Below are positions 1 to 8,033 of a DNA stretch of 20,465 nucleotides, piece by piece (the stretch's first letter is position 1; every line of letters begins with the position of its first letter). The translations under genes were made by a program, and so were the position numbers. Origin of the DNA: Victivallales bacterium (GTDB taxonomy: Bacteria; Verrucomicrobiota; Lentisphaeria; Oligosphaerales; Oligosphaeraceae); NCBI GenBank assembly GCA_017431185.1, contig JAFRLP010000180.1, positions 1 through 20,465 on the forward strand, given 5' to 3'. The notes beneath the pieces were generated by a model. It was not told where the DNA came from. It did no database searches and saw only the letters and a list, made by a program, of their open reading frames with translations.

Positions 1-78
1 AGAGGGATTCGAACCCTCGGAGGATTGCTCCTCGGCGGTTTTCAAGACCGCTGCCATAGACCACTCAGCCATCTCTCC
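1..78 (-). tRNA. tRNA-Ser(UGA), 3' end cut by window edge
   Basis: Reverse-strand reading gives a 5' acceptor strand GGAGAGA (78 to 72) with U8, a D arm, an anticodon stem GCGGT/ACCGC around the loop CTTGAAA (anticodon TGA), a long class II variable arm (GAGGAG-CAAT-CCTC), and a T arm GAGGG-TTCGAAT-CCCTC. The long variable arm and anticodon identify serine, decoding UCA/UCG. The acceptor 3' strand is missing because the window begins inside the gene, so CCA cannot be checked. Confidence 0.95.
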
Positions 79-116
79 GCAAACATCGACGCCGAAATAA
101 CTGGCATTTTGTGTAG

Positions 117-146
117 ATAATATGGCATTTCCTGTGGAAAAATCAA
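117..146 (-). promoter_or_regulatory. Candidate sigma70 promoter of the tRNA-Ser gene
   Basis: On the minus strand TTGATT (146-141) and TATTAT (122-117) are separated by 18 bp, placing a start about 30 nt before the mature tRNA 5' end. The rest of the 150-bp gap between the tRNA and the aminopeptidase gene holds no gene or clear terminator; two imperfect copies of TGGCATTT (102 and 124) lie in it. Confidence 0.45.
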
Positions 147-228
147 ATGGTCTGGCGCAAAATTGTCCTGATTCAGCCCTGATTTTACGGATTGCGGGAG
201 TGAAGCACGGGGGCACAGCCGTCATGCA

Positions 229-1248
229 TCATGGCTGTTCGCCAGATTGCCAGCCGCAAGCCAGTTTGGCTGCAATGCCAGGGGTCTGGCATACGGTCGT
301 CAGCAATTGCTGAAGCGATGCAATGTCATCCAGGCGCGCCTTCTCCTGAGGCGTATGATTGCCCTCCGTGGCGACCAGCAACGGGAAGACAGGACAATAT
401 GCGCCGGCAACAGGGAAAGCCCGCGCGTCCGTCCCGCTGAAATTATAGATTTCCGCTTGGAGAGGAAGGGTGTGCGCCGTGCAAAAATCCTGCAAGGCAC
501 GCCATTGGCAACGAGCCAGACAGATGGATTTGTCGCTCAAGGTCAGCACGGGGCCCGCCCCCAGGGCAATCCCTTGTTCCTCGTCGGCATAAGTGGCGTC
601 CAGGGCAAAGACCAAATCGGGATGAACCGCATGCGCCAGCACATCGGCGCCAAAGCCCAGGAACTCCTCATTGGTTGTGGCGGCCAGCACAACGTCACAT
701 TCGGCGTCAGGCAGATGCGTGGCCAACTCCTCCAGCAGAAAACAGCCGATGCGGTTATCCAGGAAGGGCGCATGAATCCATTCGTCGGAACGTTCAATGT
801 TCCCCTTCCAGCAGACCCGCGCACCGCGTTGAACAGGCTGGTCAGTCTTCAGCGTGTATTCCCATTGAGCAGGCCCATGGCGATGGCGCTTGCGGCTGCG
901 GCGGAGCATTCCCTGAATAATGGAACCGCCGTCACAGGAGACCAGCACAGGTTCGCGCACGTGCCCGTCGGCCATGCGGGGACCGCCCAAGGGAATGATC
1001 GTGCTTGTCAAAGGGTCATCGGCGGAGATGGACTGCACACTGAACCCCGGCGAGTCGGCATGGGCGCAGATAAGCACAACGGGCTTGCCTGAAAACTGTG
1101 CTTTTCTGGCCAGGACGGCGAAGCGACCCAGGCTCTCCACCGTCCATCCCGCGCGTTGCCAGCATTGGGTCAGGTGTGCCATCACGGCATCTTCCTCACC
1201 AGGCGTGGAGTGCAAAGCGACAAGTTCTTCCAGTAAAGTCCAATTCAT
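229..1248 (-). CDS. M42-family metallo-aminopeptidase
   Basis: This is a predicted cytoplasmic dinuclear zinc aminopeptidase of the M42 (FrvX/PepA-like) family, which trims N-terminal residues from peptides; some members act on cellulase or sugar-linked substrates. From the ATG at 1248 it is 339 aa, a normal family length. All expected metal and catalytic positions are visible: H63-x-D65 (HADSPGF), D164 in FLDNR, E194/E195 in TNEEFLG, D217 in ALDATY, and H298 in TEGNHTP. A TTG at 1272 would overlap the upstream FtsW stop and add eight residues, but the ATG start gives the usual MNWTLLEELVALHSTPG family N-terminus and has GGGA 7 nt upstream. It is the last gene of the four-gene minus-strand block. 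Substrate is not deducible. Confidence 0.9.
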   Translation of the reverse strand: MNWTLLEELVALHSTPGEEDAVMAHLTQCWQRAGWTVESLGRFAVLARKAQFSGKPVVLICAHADSPGFSVQSISADDPLTSTIIPLGGPRMADGHVREPVLVSCDGGSIIQGMLRRSRKRHRHGPAQWEYTLKTDQPVQRGARVCWKGNIERSDEWIHAPFLDNRIGCFLLEELATHLPDAECDVVLAATTNEEFLGFGADVLAHAVHPDLVFALDATYADEEQGIALGAGPVLTLSDKSICLARCQWRALQDFCTAHTLPLQAEIYNFSGTDARAFPVAGAYCPVFPLLVATEGNHTPQEKARLDDIASLQQLLTTVCQTPGIAAKLACGWQSGEQP

Positions 1249-1268
1249 GGCGGAATCCCGACAGTGCG

Positions 1269-2474
1269 TCAATTTGCATCGCCGGCGGCGACAATGGCAT
1301 TGCGTTGGGCGAGAAAGTTTTGGTGACAGACATTGAAAACCAGGGCGACGCTCCCCATGATGGCCAGCAGGCTGGAACCGCCGTAACTGATGAACGGCAC
1401 AGGAATGCCTGTGGTTGGCAAAACCCCGCTGATGACCCCCAGATTCAGCATGGCCTGCATAGGCACCAGCACCCCCACGCCGAGACAGATGAGCATACTT
1501 TGTCGGTCACGACAGGTTTGGGCAATGGCAAAACAGAGGAACATGAACGCCAAAAACAGAAGGATGCAGACAAACAGCCCGACAAAGCCAAACTCCTCGC
1601 CCACGACGGCCAGAATGAAGTCGGTTCGTGCTTCAGGAATGGATTTATGCTTGAGCCGTCCTTGACCAAATCCCAGACCGTGCAAACCACCGGAGCCGAT
1701 GGCGATTTGTGCGCTGTCTAGCTGTTCATTGTTCGCCGTCTCCTTCTTTTCCTCCGCCAAGGCGGTATGGGAAAAATGCTTGACGATGAAGTTGTTGATA
1801 CGCTTCATGCGGTAGGGCATGAACACCACGGAGCAGCAGCAGAGCATCGCGCAGAGCAGTCCTGCGGTCAGCATGTACCGCAGACGAACACCCGCCAGAT
1901 ACATGATGGAGGCCGCAACGGCGCCGCTGATGAGCGTCACGCTCAAACTGCGTCCCAGCAGGATAAGCAACAAGGTCAGCCCCACCACACAGGCGGGGAG
2001 CAGAAAGCCTTCGCGGAAGGATTTGACGACATGCGTCTCCCTCATTCCATAATACGTGGAGAGGAAGAGGATCAGCACGGGTTTGGTGAATTCGGAAGGC
2101 TGTATGGTGAAACCACCCACAGAGAGCCAGCGGCAGGCCCCGTGGCTGGTCAGGGCGAAAGGCAGGACATGCACGTCCTGACGTCCGGTCACTTTTTCAA
2201 TCACCATGGAGATGATGCCCGCCAAAGCCAGATATGCCAGGGGGAGGAGCACACCGATCAGCGCCAATTTGGAAAGGCGAGAGAGGACAGGCAGAGGCAC
2301 GAAGATGATAATCAAGACGGCGATGCTGCTGATGAGCACCCACTTCAACTGGTTGTTCAGGAAGAACCGGCTGGCCACGGCATAGGTGGTTGAATAGATG
2401 ACCAGGATGCCTATTGCCAAAAGCACCAGCACGACAATTGCCAGAAGGCAACTTAATATGCGTGTTTTCGTCAT
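1269..2474 (-). CDS. ftsW: FtsW/RodA-like SEDS peptidoglycan polymerase
   Basis: A 401-aa polytopic membrane protein of the SEDS family, the lipid II polymerases that work with class B penicillin-binding proteins in division (FtsW) or elongation (RodA). Visible family features are many hydrophobic segments, RWLSVGGFTIQPSEFTKP (115-132), AIGSGGLHGLGFGQG (258-272), PEARTDF (280-286) and a C-terminal PFISYGGSSLLA. PEAxTDF resembles FtsW more than RodA, and D285 corresponds to the aspartate regarded as catalytic. The usual PDLGT/S motif of the middle of the protein is replaced by GRSLSVT (174-180), which is unusual. The gene is 34 bp downstream of the esterase and 20 bp upstream of the aminopeptidase, with no division-cluster neighbours, so it could be a second SEDS copy. 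No strong ribosome binding site is seen. Confidence 0.85.
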   Translation of the reverse strand: MTKTRILSCLLAIVVLVLLAIGILVIYSTTYAVASRFFLNNQLKWVLISSIAVLIIIFVPLPVLSRLSKLALIGVLLPLAYLALAGIISMVIEKVTGRQDVHVLPFALTSHGACRWLSVGGFTIQPSEFTKPVLILFLSTYYGMRETHVVKSFREGFLLPACVVGLTLLLILLGRSLSVTLISGAVAASIMYLAGVRLRYMLTAGLLCAMLCCCSVVFMPYRMKRINNFIVKHFSHTALAEEKKETANNEQLDSAQIAIGSGGLHGLGFGQGRLKHKSIPEARTDFILAVVGEEFGFVGLFVCILLFLAFMFLCFAIAQTCRDRQSMLICLGVGVLVPMQAMLNLGVISGVLPTTGIPVPFISYGGSSLLAIMGSVALVFNVCHQNFLAQRNAIVAAGDAN

Positions 2475-2508
2475 TGGGCAGCCGTTTTTCGCGTGAAGGG
2501 GGAAGGCT

Positions 2509-3435
2509 CTAGAAGAGTTTGGTCAGCCAGTCGTTCATTCGGTTTGGCCAGGTATCCACGGGGATGGCGCGGCGGCGCATGCCGTAGCCGTGACCGCCTT
2601 CCGCGTAGATGTGGACTTCGGCTTTGACTCCTGCTTCACGGCAGGCCAGGAAATAGTTGATGGAGTTGCGGCAATCCACGGCGTCGTCGCTGGTGGAGAT
2701 GAGGAACGCGGGCGGGGTCCGGGCGTCAATGTGATGGTAGGGAGTCATGTCGTGGGCCTTCGGAGAGTCCTCGGGGACATTCAGGAGACGTTCGCGGGAC
2801 CCGCCATGACACCATGGGGTGTCGAGGGCGATGACGGGATAGATGAGCAGGGAGAAGTCAGGGCGGGCCGACACGGCGTCCAATTGGGGATTGGGGTCAT
2901 GACGGGTGGCGTACAGCGTCGATGCTGTGGCCGCCACGTGCCCTCCCGAGGAGAAGCCCATGACGCCAATTCTGTTCGGCTCGATGCCAAATTGCGCGGC
3001 GCGTGAACGGACAAGCCTGATGGCGCGGAGCGCATCATCCAGCGGCCCGAACGGGAACTTCCCCATTTTGCCATCTGGTGCGGGGTCACGGTATTTCAGC
3101 ACAAAGGCGGAGTAGCCGAGAGCGTTGAATTTGCGCGCCAGTTCAAAGCCTTCGTGGTCAATGGCGACGCCGACATAGCCGCCGCCAGGACAGATGACCA
3201 CGGCGCGCCCGCAGTTGTTTCCCTCCACAGCGGGAAACGCATAAAGCGCGGGCTGACGCACGTTGGAGACGAAGCGGTTGAAGACCTCTGGGTTGCGGTC
3301 CTCAACCTTTTCGGGGCCATTGCCATTGTCGAGCAGGTCAGGTGCCTCGGCGGATGTCCAAAGCGGTTCCGCTTCGGGGATGTCTGACGCCTGATTCTTC
3401 TTGAGGGCGTAAACGCTAGGCTGTGCTTCTTGCAT
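2509..3435 (-). CDS. Alpha/beta-hydrolase, carbohydrate-esterase-like
   Basis: A 308-aa alpha/beta-hydrolase resembling the BD-FAE / acetyl-xylan-esterase-like group that removes acyl groups from sugars. An HGG-like oxyanion region is present as VICPGGGYVGV (80-90), the nucleophile elbow is G160-F-S162-S-G164, an aspartate candidate lies in TSDDAVD (249-254), and the catalytic histidine is H282 in EGGHGYG. No signal peptide is apparent from this start, so it probably acts in the cytoplasm on imported or internal esters. The first 70 residues form a PQ/charged leader before the fold. It begins 15 bp after the HAD gene and is followed by ftsW. The fold is clear; the substrate is inferred only from family resemblance. 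Confidence 0.85.
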   Translation of the reverse strand: MQEAQPSVYALKKNQASDIPEAEPLWTSAEAPDLLDNGNGPEKVEDRNPEVFNRFVSNVRQPALYAFPAVEGNNCGRAVVICPGGGYVGVAIDHEGFELARKFNALGYSAFVLKYRDPAPDGKMGKFPFGPLDDALRAIRLVRSRAAQFGIEPNRIGVMGFSSGGHVAATASTLYATRHDPNPQLDAVSARPDFSLLIYPVIALDTPWCHGGSRERLLNVPEDSPKAHDMTPYHHIDARTPPAFLISTSDDAVDCRNSINYFLACREAGVKAEVHIYAEGGHGYGMRRRAIPVDTWPNRMNDWLTKLF

Positions 3436-3450
3436 GACGGGATTTGGGGC

Positions 3451-4119
3451 TTATGAATGAAACAGTTTGTTCAGATTGACGTTCGCCAGGCTTTCCACAA
3501 TCAGATCGGCCTGGCTTAGATCCTGCGGCAGGCTTTGCGGACGGCACAAGGCGACGCAAGTCATGCCAGCCGCCTTCGCCGCCTGCACACCAGCCGTCGA
3601 ATCCTCGAAGACCACGCAGCGCGAGGGCGGGCAATGCAGTTTTTCGGCGGCCAGAAGGTAGGAGTCAGGGGCAGGCTTGCCATGCGGGCAATCCTCGTGC
3701 GAGACAATGGCCTTGACCAGCGTGGAAATGCCGAGCATCCCCATGACCTCCTGAATCCGGTGCCGTGCGGAGCCAGAGACAATGACCACGGGATACCCAT
3801 CCTCAGCCAGACGGCGAAGCAGTTCGACCGAAGCGGGGATGGACACATCGCGGGAAGCGACGGCGCACTGGTAGAACGGGACTGTGATGGCCTCCATTTC
3901 CTGACGGGTGGCGTAGGCATTTGGCCATTGTCGCGCAATGTCCTGAAAGATTTCAGGCCAGGCACGGCCATTTTCCAGTTGGCTGACCTCCTGAAAAGAG
4001 AGATTCACGCCACGTCGAGCGAGGGCGAACTGGATGGCCTCCGCCCAGATGGGCTCGGTATCGACCAGCACGCCGTCCATATCAAAGAGACAGGCTTTAT
4101 CGTAGCAGGATTTTTCCAT
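3451..4119 (-). CDS. HAD hydrolase, beta-phosphoglucomutase-like
   Basis: A HAD-superfamily subfamily IA protein of 222 aa from ATG 4119. Counting from TTG 4125 (two residues longer), the motifs are motif I D15-M-D17-G (nucleophile and acid), motif II S117 in VSGSA, motif III K150 in HGKPAPDSY, and motif IV E174-D175 in FEDSTAG. The helical cap lies between residues 20 and 90. Such proteins are sugar-phosphate phosphatases or beta-phosphoglucomutases; the sequence does not decide which. TTG at 4125 is a possible alternative start, but ATG is preferred. It is the first gene of the HAD-esterase-ftsW-aminopeptidase block, so the promoter should lie just upstream; I see only weak boxes there, very close to the start. 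Confidence 0.85.
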   Translation of the reverse strand: MEKSCYDKACLFDMDGVLVDTEPIWAEAIQFALARRGVNLSFQEVSQLENGRAWPEIFQDIARQWPNAYATRQEMEAITVPFYQCAVASRDVSIPASVELLRRLAEDGYPVVIVSGSARHRIQEVMGMLGISTLVKAIVSHEDCPHGKPAPDSYLLAAEKLHCPPSRCVVFEDSTAGVQAAKAAGMTCVALCRPQSLPQDLSQADLIVESLANVNLNKLFHS

Positions 4120-4166
4120 AGTCAACTAATGTAATCTACGTTGGCATTCCTGCAACTTGCCTAATG

Positions 4167-4194
4167 AAAAAAAGGCGCAAATCCCCAAAAGCGC
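4167..4194 (-). terminator. Weak candidate terminator after the glycosyltransferase gene
   Basis: On the minus strand GCGC, a 12-nt loop and GCGC are followed by C and seven T residues, 44 nt after the glycosyltransferase stop. The stem is only four base pairs, so the U-run is the stronger part of the signal. The rest of the short 4126-4237 gap holds no gene. Confidence 0.3.
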
Positions 4195-4237
4195 GTGAAC
4201 CCGCACAAAGACCGCCCCGCCTTGCCAACCGCCGGAG

Positions 4238-5074
4238 TCACGTGTGATTCACGGTCATTTTTCTGGAGAGCCACAGTATCAGCCACGAGGGGAAGAGGAA
4301 CAGCGGATATTTGCACAGATGCGACACCAGGCACCGCCAGCGGAACTTATCCTGACGGAACAGATGGCATCGCTGAACGGCCAGCGTACAGGCCAGCATG
4401 CTCTTCACATGACGTGCGGTGTGCTGATTGTCCGACAGCCGATAGCCCACGCCAAATTCCGCAAGATTGGCAATCTCTCCGTGCTCCAGAATACGCAGGA
4501 TATAATCGTAGTCCTCACAGCAGTCCAGAGATGAGTCATAGCCGCCCACCTGACGCGCCACAGAATGCCTTACCATCAGGGAGGAGTGCGGCACCGGATT
4601 CACCTGCAACGACCGATCGCGGACCTCGGCTGGCTCCAGCGGGTATTCCCGTCGGCCCAGCACCCTCCCCTCCGCATCCATGATCCGCAGACAGCACCCC
4701 ACGGCGGCGACGTCGGGATGATTCTGCAAATACGTGACCTGACTCTCCAGACGTTGCGGGTACGAAAGGTCATCGCTGTCCAGCACGGCAAGATATTCCG
4801 CCCGAGGAGACGCCAGTTCCAGCAAACGGTTCCGTGCGCCAGAAAAGCCCAGATTCCGCTCATTGCGAAAGACCCTCATGCGCGGCTCCCCAGCGGCAAG
4901 TTCCGCCAGAATGCCAGGCGTGCTGTCACGGGACGCATCATCCACCACCAGGAGTTCCCAGTTGGAGTATTCCTGGTGGAAAACGGATTCCACAGCCTCG
5001 CGAACAGTTCGCTCCGCATTGTAGGCGGCCATCAGGACACTTACCAGCGGCTCTTGGTTCTTTTCAGACAACAC
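4238..5074 (-). CDS. Family 2 glycosyltransferase
   Basis: A 278-aa GT-A fold transferase that uses a nucleotide sugar to extend a surface glycan or similar acceptor. The typical order is seen: PLVSVLMAAYNAE (9-21), VVDDAS (43-48), NLGFSGARN (74-82), the DxD-type metal site D99-S-D101-D102, and E187-D188 in CCEDYDY, the probable catalytic base region. A hydrophobic C-terminal stretch (YPLFLFPSWLILWLS, 256-270) could anchor it to the membrane. Start is GTG 5074 (or TTG 5071), since an in-frame stop lies immediately upstream; AGGGATG lies about 9-14 nt upstream. The gene stands alone on the minus strand, and acceptor and donor are unknown. Confidence 0.88.
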   Translation of the reverse strand: MLSEKNQEPLVSVLMAAYNAERTVREAVESVFHQEYSNWELLVVDDASRDSTPGILAELAAGEPRMRVFRNERNLGFSGARNRLLELASPRAEYLAVLDSDDLSYPQRLESQVTYLQNHPDVAAVGCCLRIMDAEGRVLGRREYPLEPAEVRDRSLQVNPVPHSSLMVRHSVARQVGGYDSSLDCCEDYDYILRILEHGEIANLAEFGVGYRLSDNQHTARHVKSMLACTLAVQRCHLFRQDKFRWRCLVSHLCKYPLFLFPSWLILWLSRKMTVNHT

Positions 5075-5517
5075 AGCAAATCACATCCCTGAAATGCAAC
5101 AATCACATCTTCTTACTCATGCCAGGCCTCCAGTATGTTAAACCTGTTTTTTCAAATTGCAAACGGCATATATCGAAAATCTGGCGCAGGATATTCATTG
5201 CTTCTGAAAACGACATCGGACTTCCACAGTTGAAAAGCCATAGCGGCGTCGAAAGACACACGGGAAAGTCATATGCGGAGGTAAAAACCGCAACCGTGTG
5301 CCACTGCCGCTACAGAATGGTTGTCATCCCTGAGCAACGCCTACCCTGCCCAAAACTTGCCATACAAGATATGGAATGACCAAAAAATCCATATTCTCCC
5401 TGTTTTCGAAAAAGTATATTATGCAAGGCAATTTTGTACTGTTGAACTACACGCGCCTTGTGATGCAGGAGATTTCCGCAAGCGACAAGGCGAAAGCATT
5501 GAACAGAGAGGGCAAAG
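5075..5517. other. Intergenic region between divergent genes
   Basis: These 443 bp separate the minus-strand glycosyltransferase and plus-strand AraC gene. The right half is AT-rich, with TATATTATG near 5416-5424 a possible -10 region, but I cannot pair it with a convincing -35 box. AGAGAGGG lies just before the AraC start and fits a ribosome binding site. No convincing gene or RNA was found. Confidence 0.5.
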
Positions 5518-6762
5518 ATGCGTTCGGCTGAAATCATCTCCAGGGAAACATACGGAAGTGTCATTCGGCGGCACTCACTCCCCACGCTGCATCTGTCCCT
5601 GCTGGATTTTCAGCGTGTCTGCGTAAAGAGAAGCGCCGCCTGGCGACCACACATACATCGAGAATTTGAGTTGGTCATCCCTTGCGGATGCACTTACCGC
5701 TGTCTTCTGGAACGTACACATGTAAACTGTGCATCAGGGGACTTCCTGCTGATACAGCCCGGACAGCTTCACCAGGACCATTTTGTGGCGGGCGACAGCC
5801 ACTTCTTCCTGCATTTCAACCTTTCTGACGGGACGGATAACAAGCCAGTCAGACAACTGTTTTCCTCCAGCACATCTCCCCAGTCACAAGTGGCAACCAT
5901 TCCCGACGCAGTTCTTGCGGAGGGGCTTCAGAAACAACTCTTCCAGGCCGGACAGCACAAGCATTCCCTGACAATCTGCGAGGGAATGGCCACCTCCCTT
6001 TTCCTGTTGCTTCCGGAGACGTTCCCTGCCGCGCAACTGCTGGTCACGCCAGGCAAAACCGACACGGAGCACAGCATGTACCAGCAGGTGCTTCAATTAT
6101 TCGAGATAGGAGTCCAGGAGGGGTTCTTTCCCAGACGCGCCATTGAAAAACGCCTGGGCGTCGGCGCACGCACCTGGACACGACTCTGCCACACCCTATT
6201 CGATGCCCCGCCCAAGCTCGCCTTCGAGAGATTCCGCCTGGACTGTGCCAACCGATACATGATGGAGCATACCGAGGCGAGCGTGAAGGAGGTGGCCGCA
6301 CGCTTTCACTATCCCGACCCGTTTTACTTTTCTCGCGTCTATACCGCAAACGTTTCGGTTGCCCGCCCTCCCGACGGAACTGCAAATCCACCTGTACACA
6401 ACAATGATAAAAATCTGCCTATCAACTCTGCTCTTGATGCTGGCGGGAAACGCCTTCGCCATCATCCTGCAAAGCGACGCCGCGAATTACGAACTGGACG
6501 ATGGCACAGGGGCGGTCACTTCCGTCATCCGCCGTCTGGATGGCAAGCCAGCCATAACCCACATGAGCAACAGCTACTACCTGCTCACCAACCAGGGGGA
6601 CATCAAAGGCAGCGACTGTCAGGATGTTGTGCAGGAACGTCAGACAGGGGAGAATTGCGTTCAATACCTGTGTACAAATCCAGCCATGCCCGGACTGCGT
6701 ATCCGCAAGCAATACTTCATCGTCAACTGAGGCCTTCGCCGAACACAGTCTTTTCAGAATGA
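5518..6762 (+). CDS. AraC-family regulator, frameshifted in the second HTH
   Basis: The N-terminal half is a cupin-like sensor domain (HIHREFELVIP, 46-55; QPGQLHQDHF, 80-89). The C-terminal half is an AraC/XylS two-HTH DNA-binding domain, ending normally as far as VKEVAARFHYPDPFYFSRVY. After that, near 6339, the frame jumps: the open frame runs on to 6762 through about 140 residues that resemble nothing and overlap the next gene in another frame. Removing the extra TA of GTCTATAC restores RKRFGCPP, the usual family ending, and a 295-aa protein whose TGA at 6405-6407 overlaps the next ATG (ATGA). The sequenced form therefore probably makes a damaged recognition helix. The intact gene would be a regulator of the downstream sugar genes. 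Confidence 0.75.
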   Translation: MRSAEIISRETYGSVIRRHSLPTLHLSLLDFQRVCVKRSAAWRPHIHREFELVIPCGCTYRCLLERTHVNCASGDFLLIQPGQLHQDHFVAGDSHFFLHFNLSDGTDNKPVRQLFSSSTSPQSQVATIPDAVLAEGLQKQLFQAGQHKHSLTICEGMATSLFLLLPETFPAAQLLVTPGKTDTEHSMYQQVLQLFEIGVQEGFFPRRAIEKRLGVGARTWTRLCHTLFDAPPKLAFERFRLDCANRYMMEHTEASVKEVAARFHYPDPFYFSRVYTANVSVARPPDGTANPPVHNNDKNLPINSALDAGGKRLRHHPAKRRRELRTGRWHRGGHFRHPPSGWQASHNPHEQQLLPAHQPGGHQRQRLSGCCAGTSDRGELRSIPVYKSSHARTAYPQAILHRQLRPSPNTVFSE

Positions 6763-8001
6763 CAGTACACAGACCCGGTTCCTCCAGCCTTTCACATCAA
6801 GCCACTTTGCCGAGGATTTTCTGCGCGAAGGCTTCTATTTCGGCGCAGGATACCTTGGACCGTTTCTGCCGGCTGCCAAAGTCCACTCTCCCACCAGAGT
6901 GGAATCCTACGCACAGTCCAGCAAAGGCATGCTGCTGGCCAATACCCGCAACAGCCTGGGAAGTTTTGCACATTTCCGCGTGAAAATCAACGATTCCGTG
7001 GTATTTCCCTGGTGGCAGTCCACCATTGGAAGCTATCGCGAGAAAAACGACCGTCTCCATTATTTGCCAGACGGCTGGCGCCTGTCCCTTGGCACGCTGG
7101 ACCTGCAGCCTGGCAGTTCCATTTCCTTTACCGACCAAATCGTGCTCTTTTCCGGCGGGCTTCATGAGTTTTTCCATGACATCCTGTCGCGCGACCCAGA
7201 TTTCCAACGCGAACTGGCCACTCTGCCTCCTGCGCCGCACGTGCTTGACAATGTCCTGTGCGTAATCGGCTGGGGCTTCGACCCATACCTCAAGTATTTG
7301 GCGGAAATGACGGGGGAAGGCGCTCTTGTCTGCAAGAACCTCCTGTCCGCCAACTGGGCCGACTACCGCTGGCAGGATGGCTTCCACAGCAAAACAGGAG
7401 GCTTCATTACTGGACCAGAAATTCAGTCATACATTGTCAGGCTCCACACCATCTCTCCCAGAGTTCAAGCAGGATGCTACGCCATCACCGTTGGCAGCGA
7501 CCTGCATTCACCAATTTTCCACGAACATCCCGAATGGTTCCGGCGAAAAAACCGTGCAGGAAAAGAGGATATCCTCTTTCCTGGAATGTTCACCAACTAC
7601 CAGACCATGATGAACAGGGGGGAGATCCGAGATTTCCTCAGCCAGACCTGTTCCCAAATGGCCGATTACATTGGCGCCGCATACATCTATATGGACGAGG
7701 CGCAGCACCAGAATACCATCAACTGGCAGACCATGGAGCTGGTCAGAGATGACCATGTCGCCGATTTCTGGAAACAGCTTCGCCACCAAATGGAAAAGTC
7801 TGGAAGTGGACGAGGCGGTTCCCGGCACTGCCCTCCGCTTCAACCTTTGCCGTACCCGCCAAGGGTCCCCCCCATGAACGCGCCACCTGGAGTCCCTGCC
7901 GCAAACAATACGGTTTCCGCGACCTGGAAAGGTTCGGTGTTCTAACCCTGGGCCGTCTTGAAGGCGGCCTTGGGCGCTATGAGGAAATCCCCCTGCCCTA
8001 A
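6404..8001 (+). pseudogene. Secreted glycoside-hydrolase-like gene with several lesions
   Basis: It starts with a clear signal peptide (MIKICLSTLLLMLAGNAFA), then a beta-rich N-terminal domain, then a TIM-barrel-like part (WGFDPYLKYL; HPEWFRRKNRAGK; a barrel-strand YIYMDEA that may hold a catalytic acid), and a short tail like the end of a CBM9-type domain (SLEVDEAVPGTALRFNLCR, then WSPCRKQYGFRDLERFGVL). Three breaks divide it: TGA at 6728-6730 in an otherwise continuous frame, a jump to the next frame at about 7790 where barrel joins tail (probably an internal deletion), and a further +1 shift in the seven C run 7867-7873. The frame then ends at TAA 7999-8001. Largest open pieces are 6404-6730 and 6899-7945. 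The glycoside hydrolase family is not recognised. Confidence 0.75.
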
Positions 8002-8033
8002 ACACTCCCCAAATCCCATTCAAAACACGAAAA

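Noticed and set aside
247..1092. 281-codon plus-strand frame across the aminopeptidase gene
   Set aside because: Antisense shadow of an M42 gene with all metal ligands; no domain seen in it.
6404..8001. UGA recoding or programmed frameshifting in the hydrolase gene
   Set aside because: Several different lesions in one gene and a broken upstream regulator favour decay; TGA is used as a normal stop elsewhere in the window.
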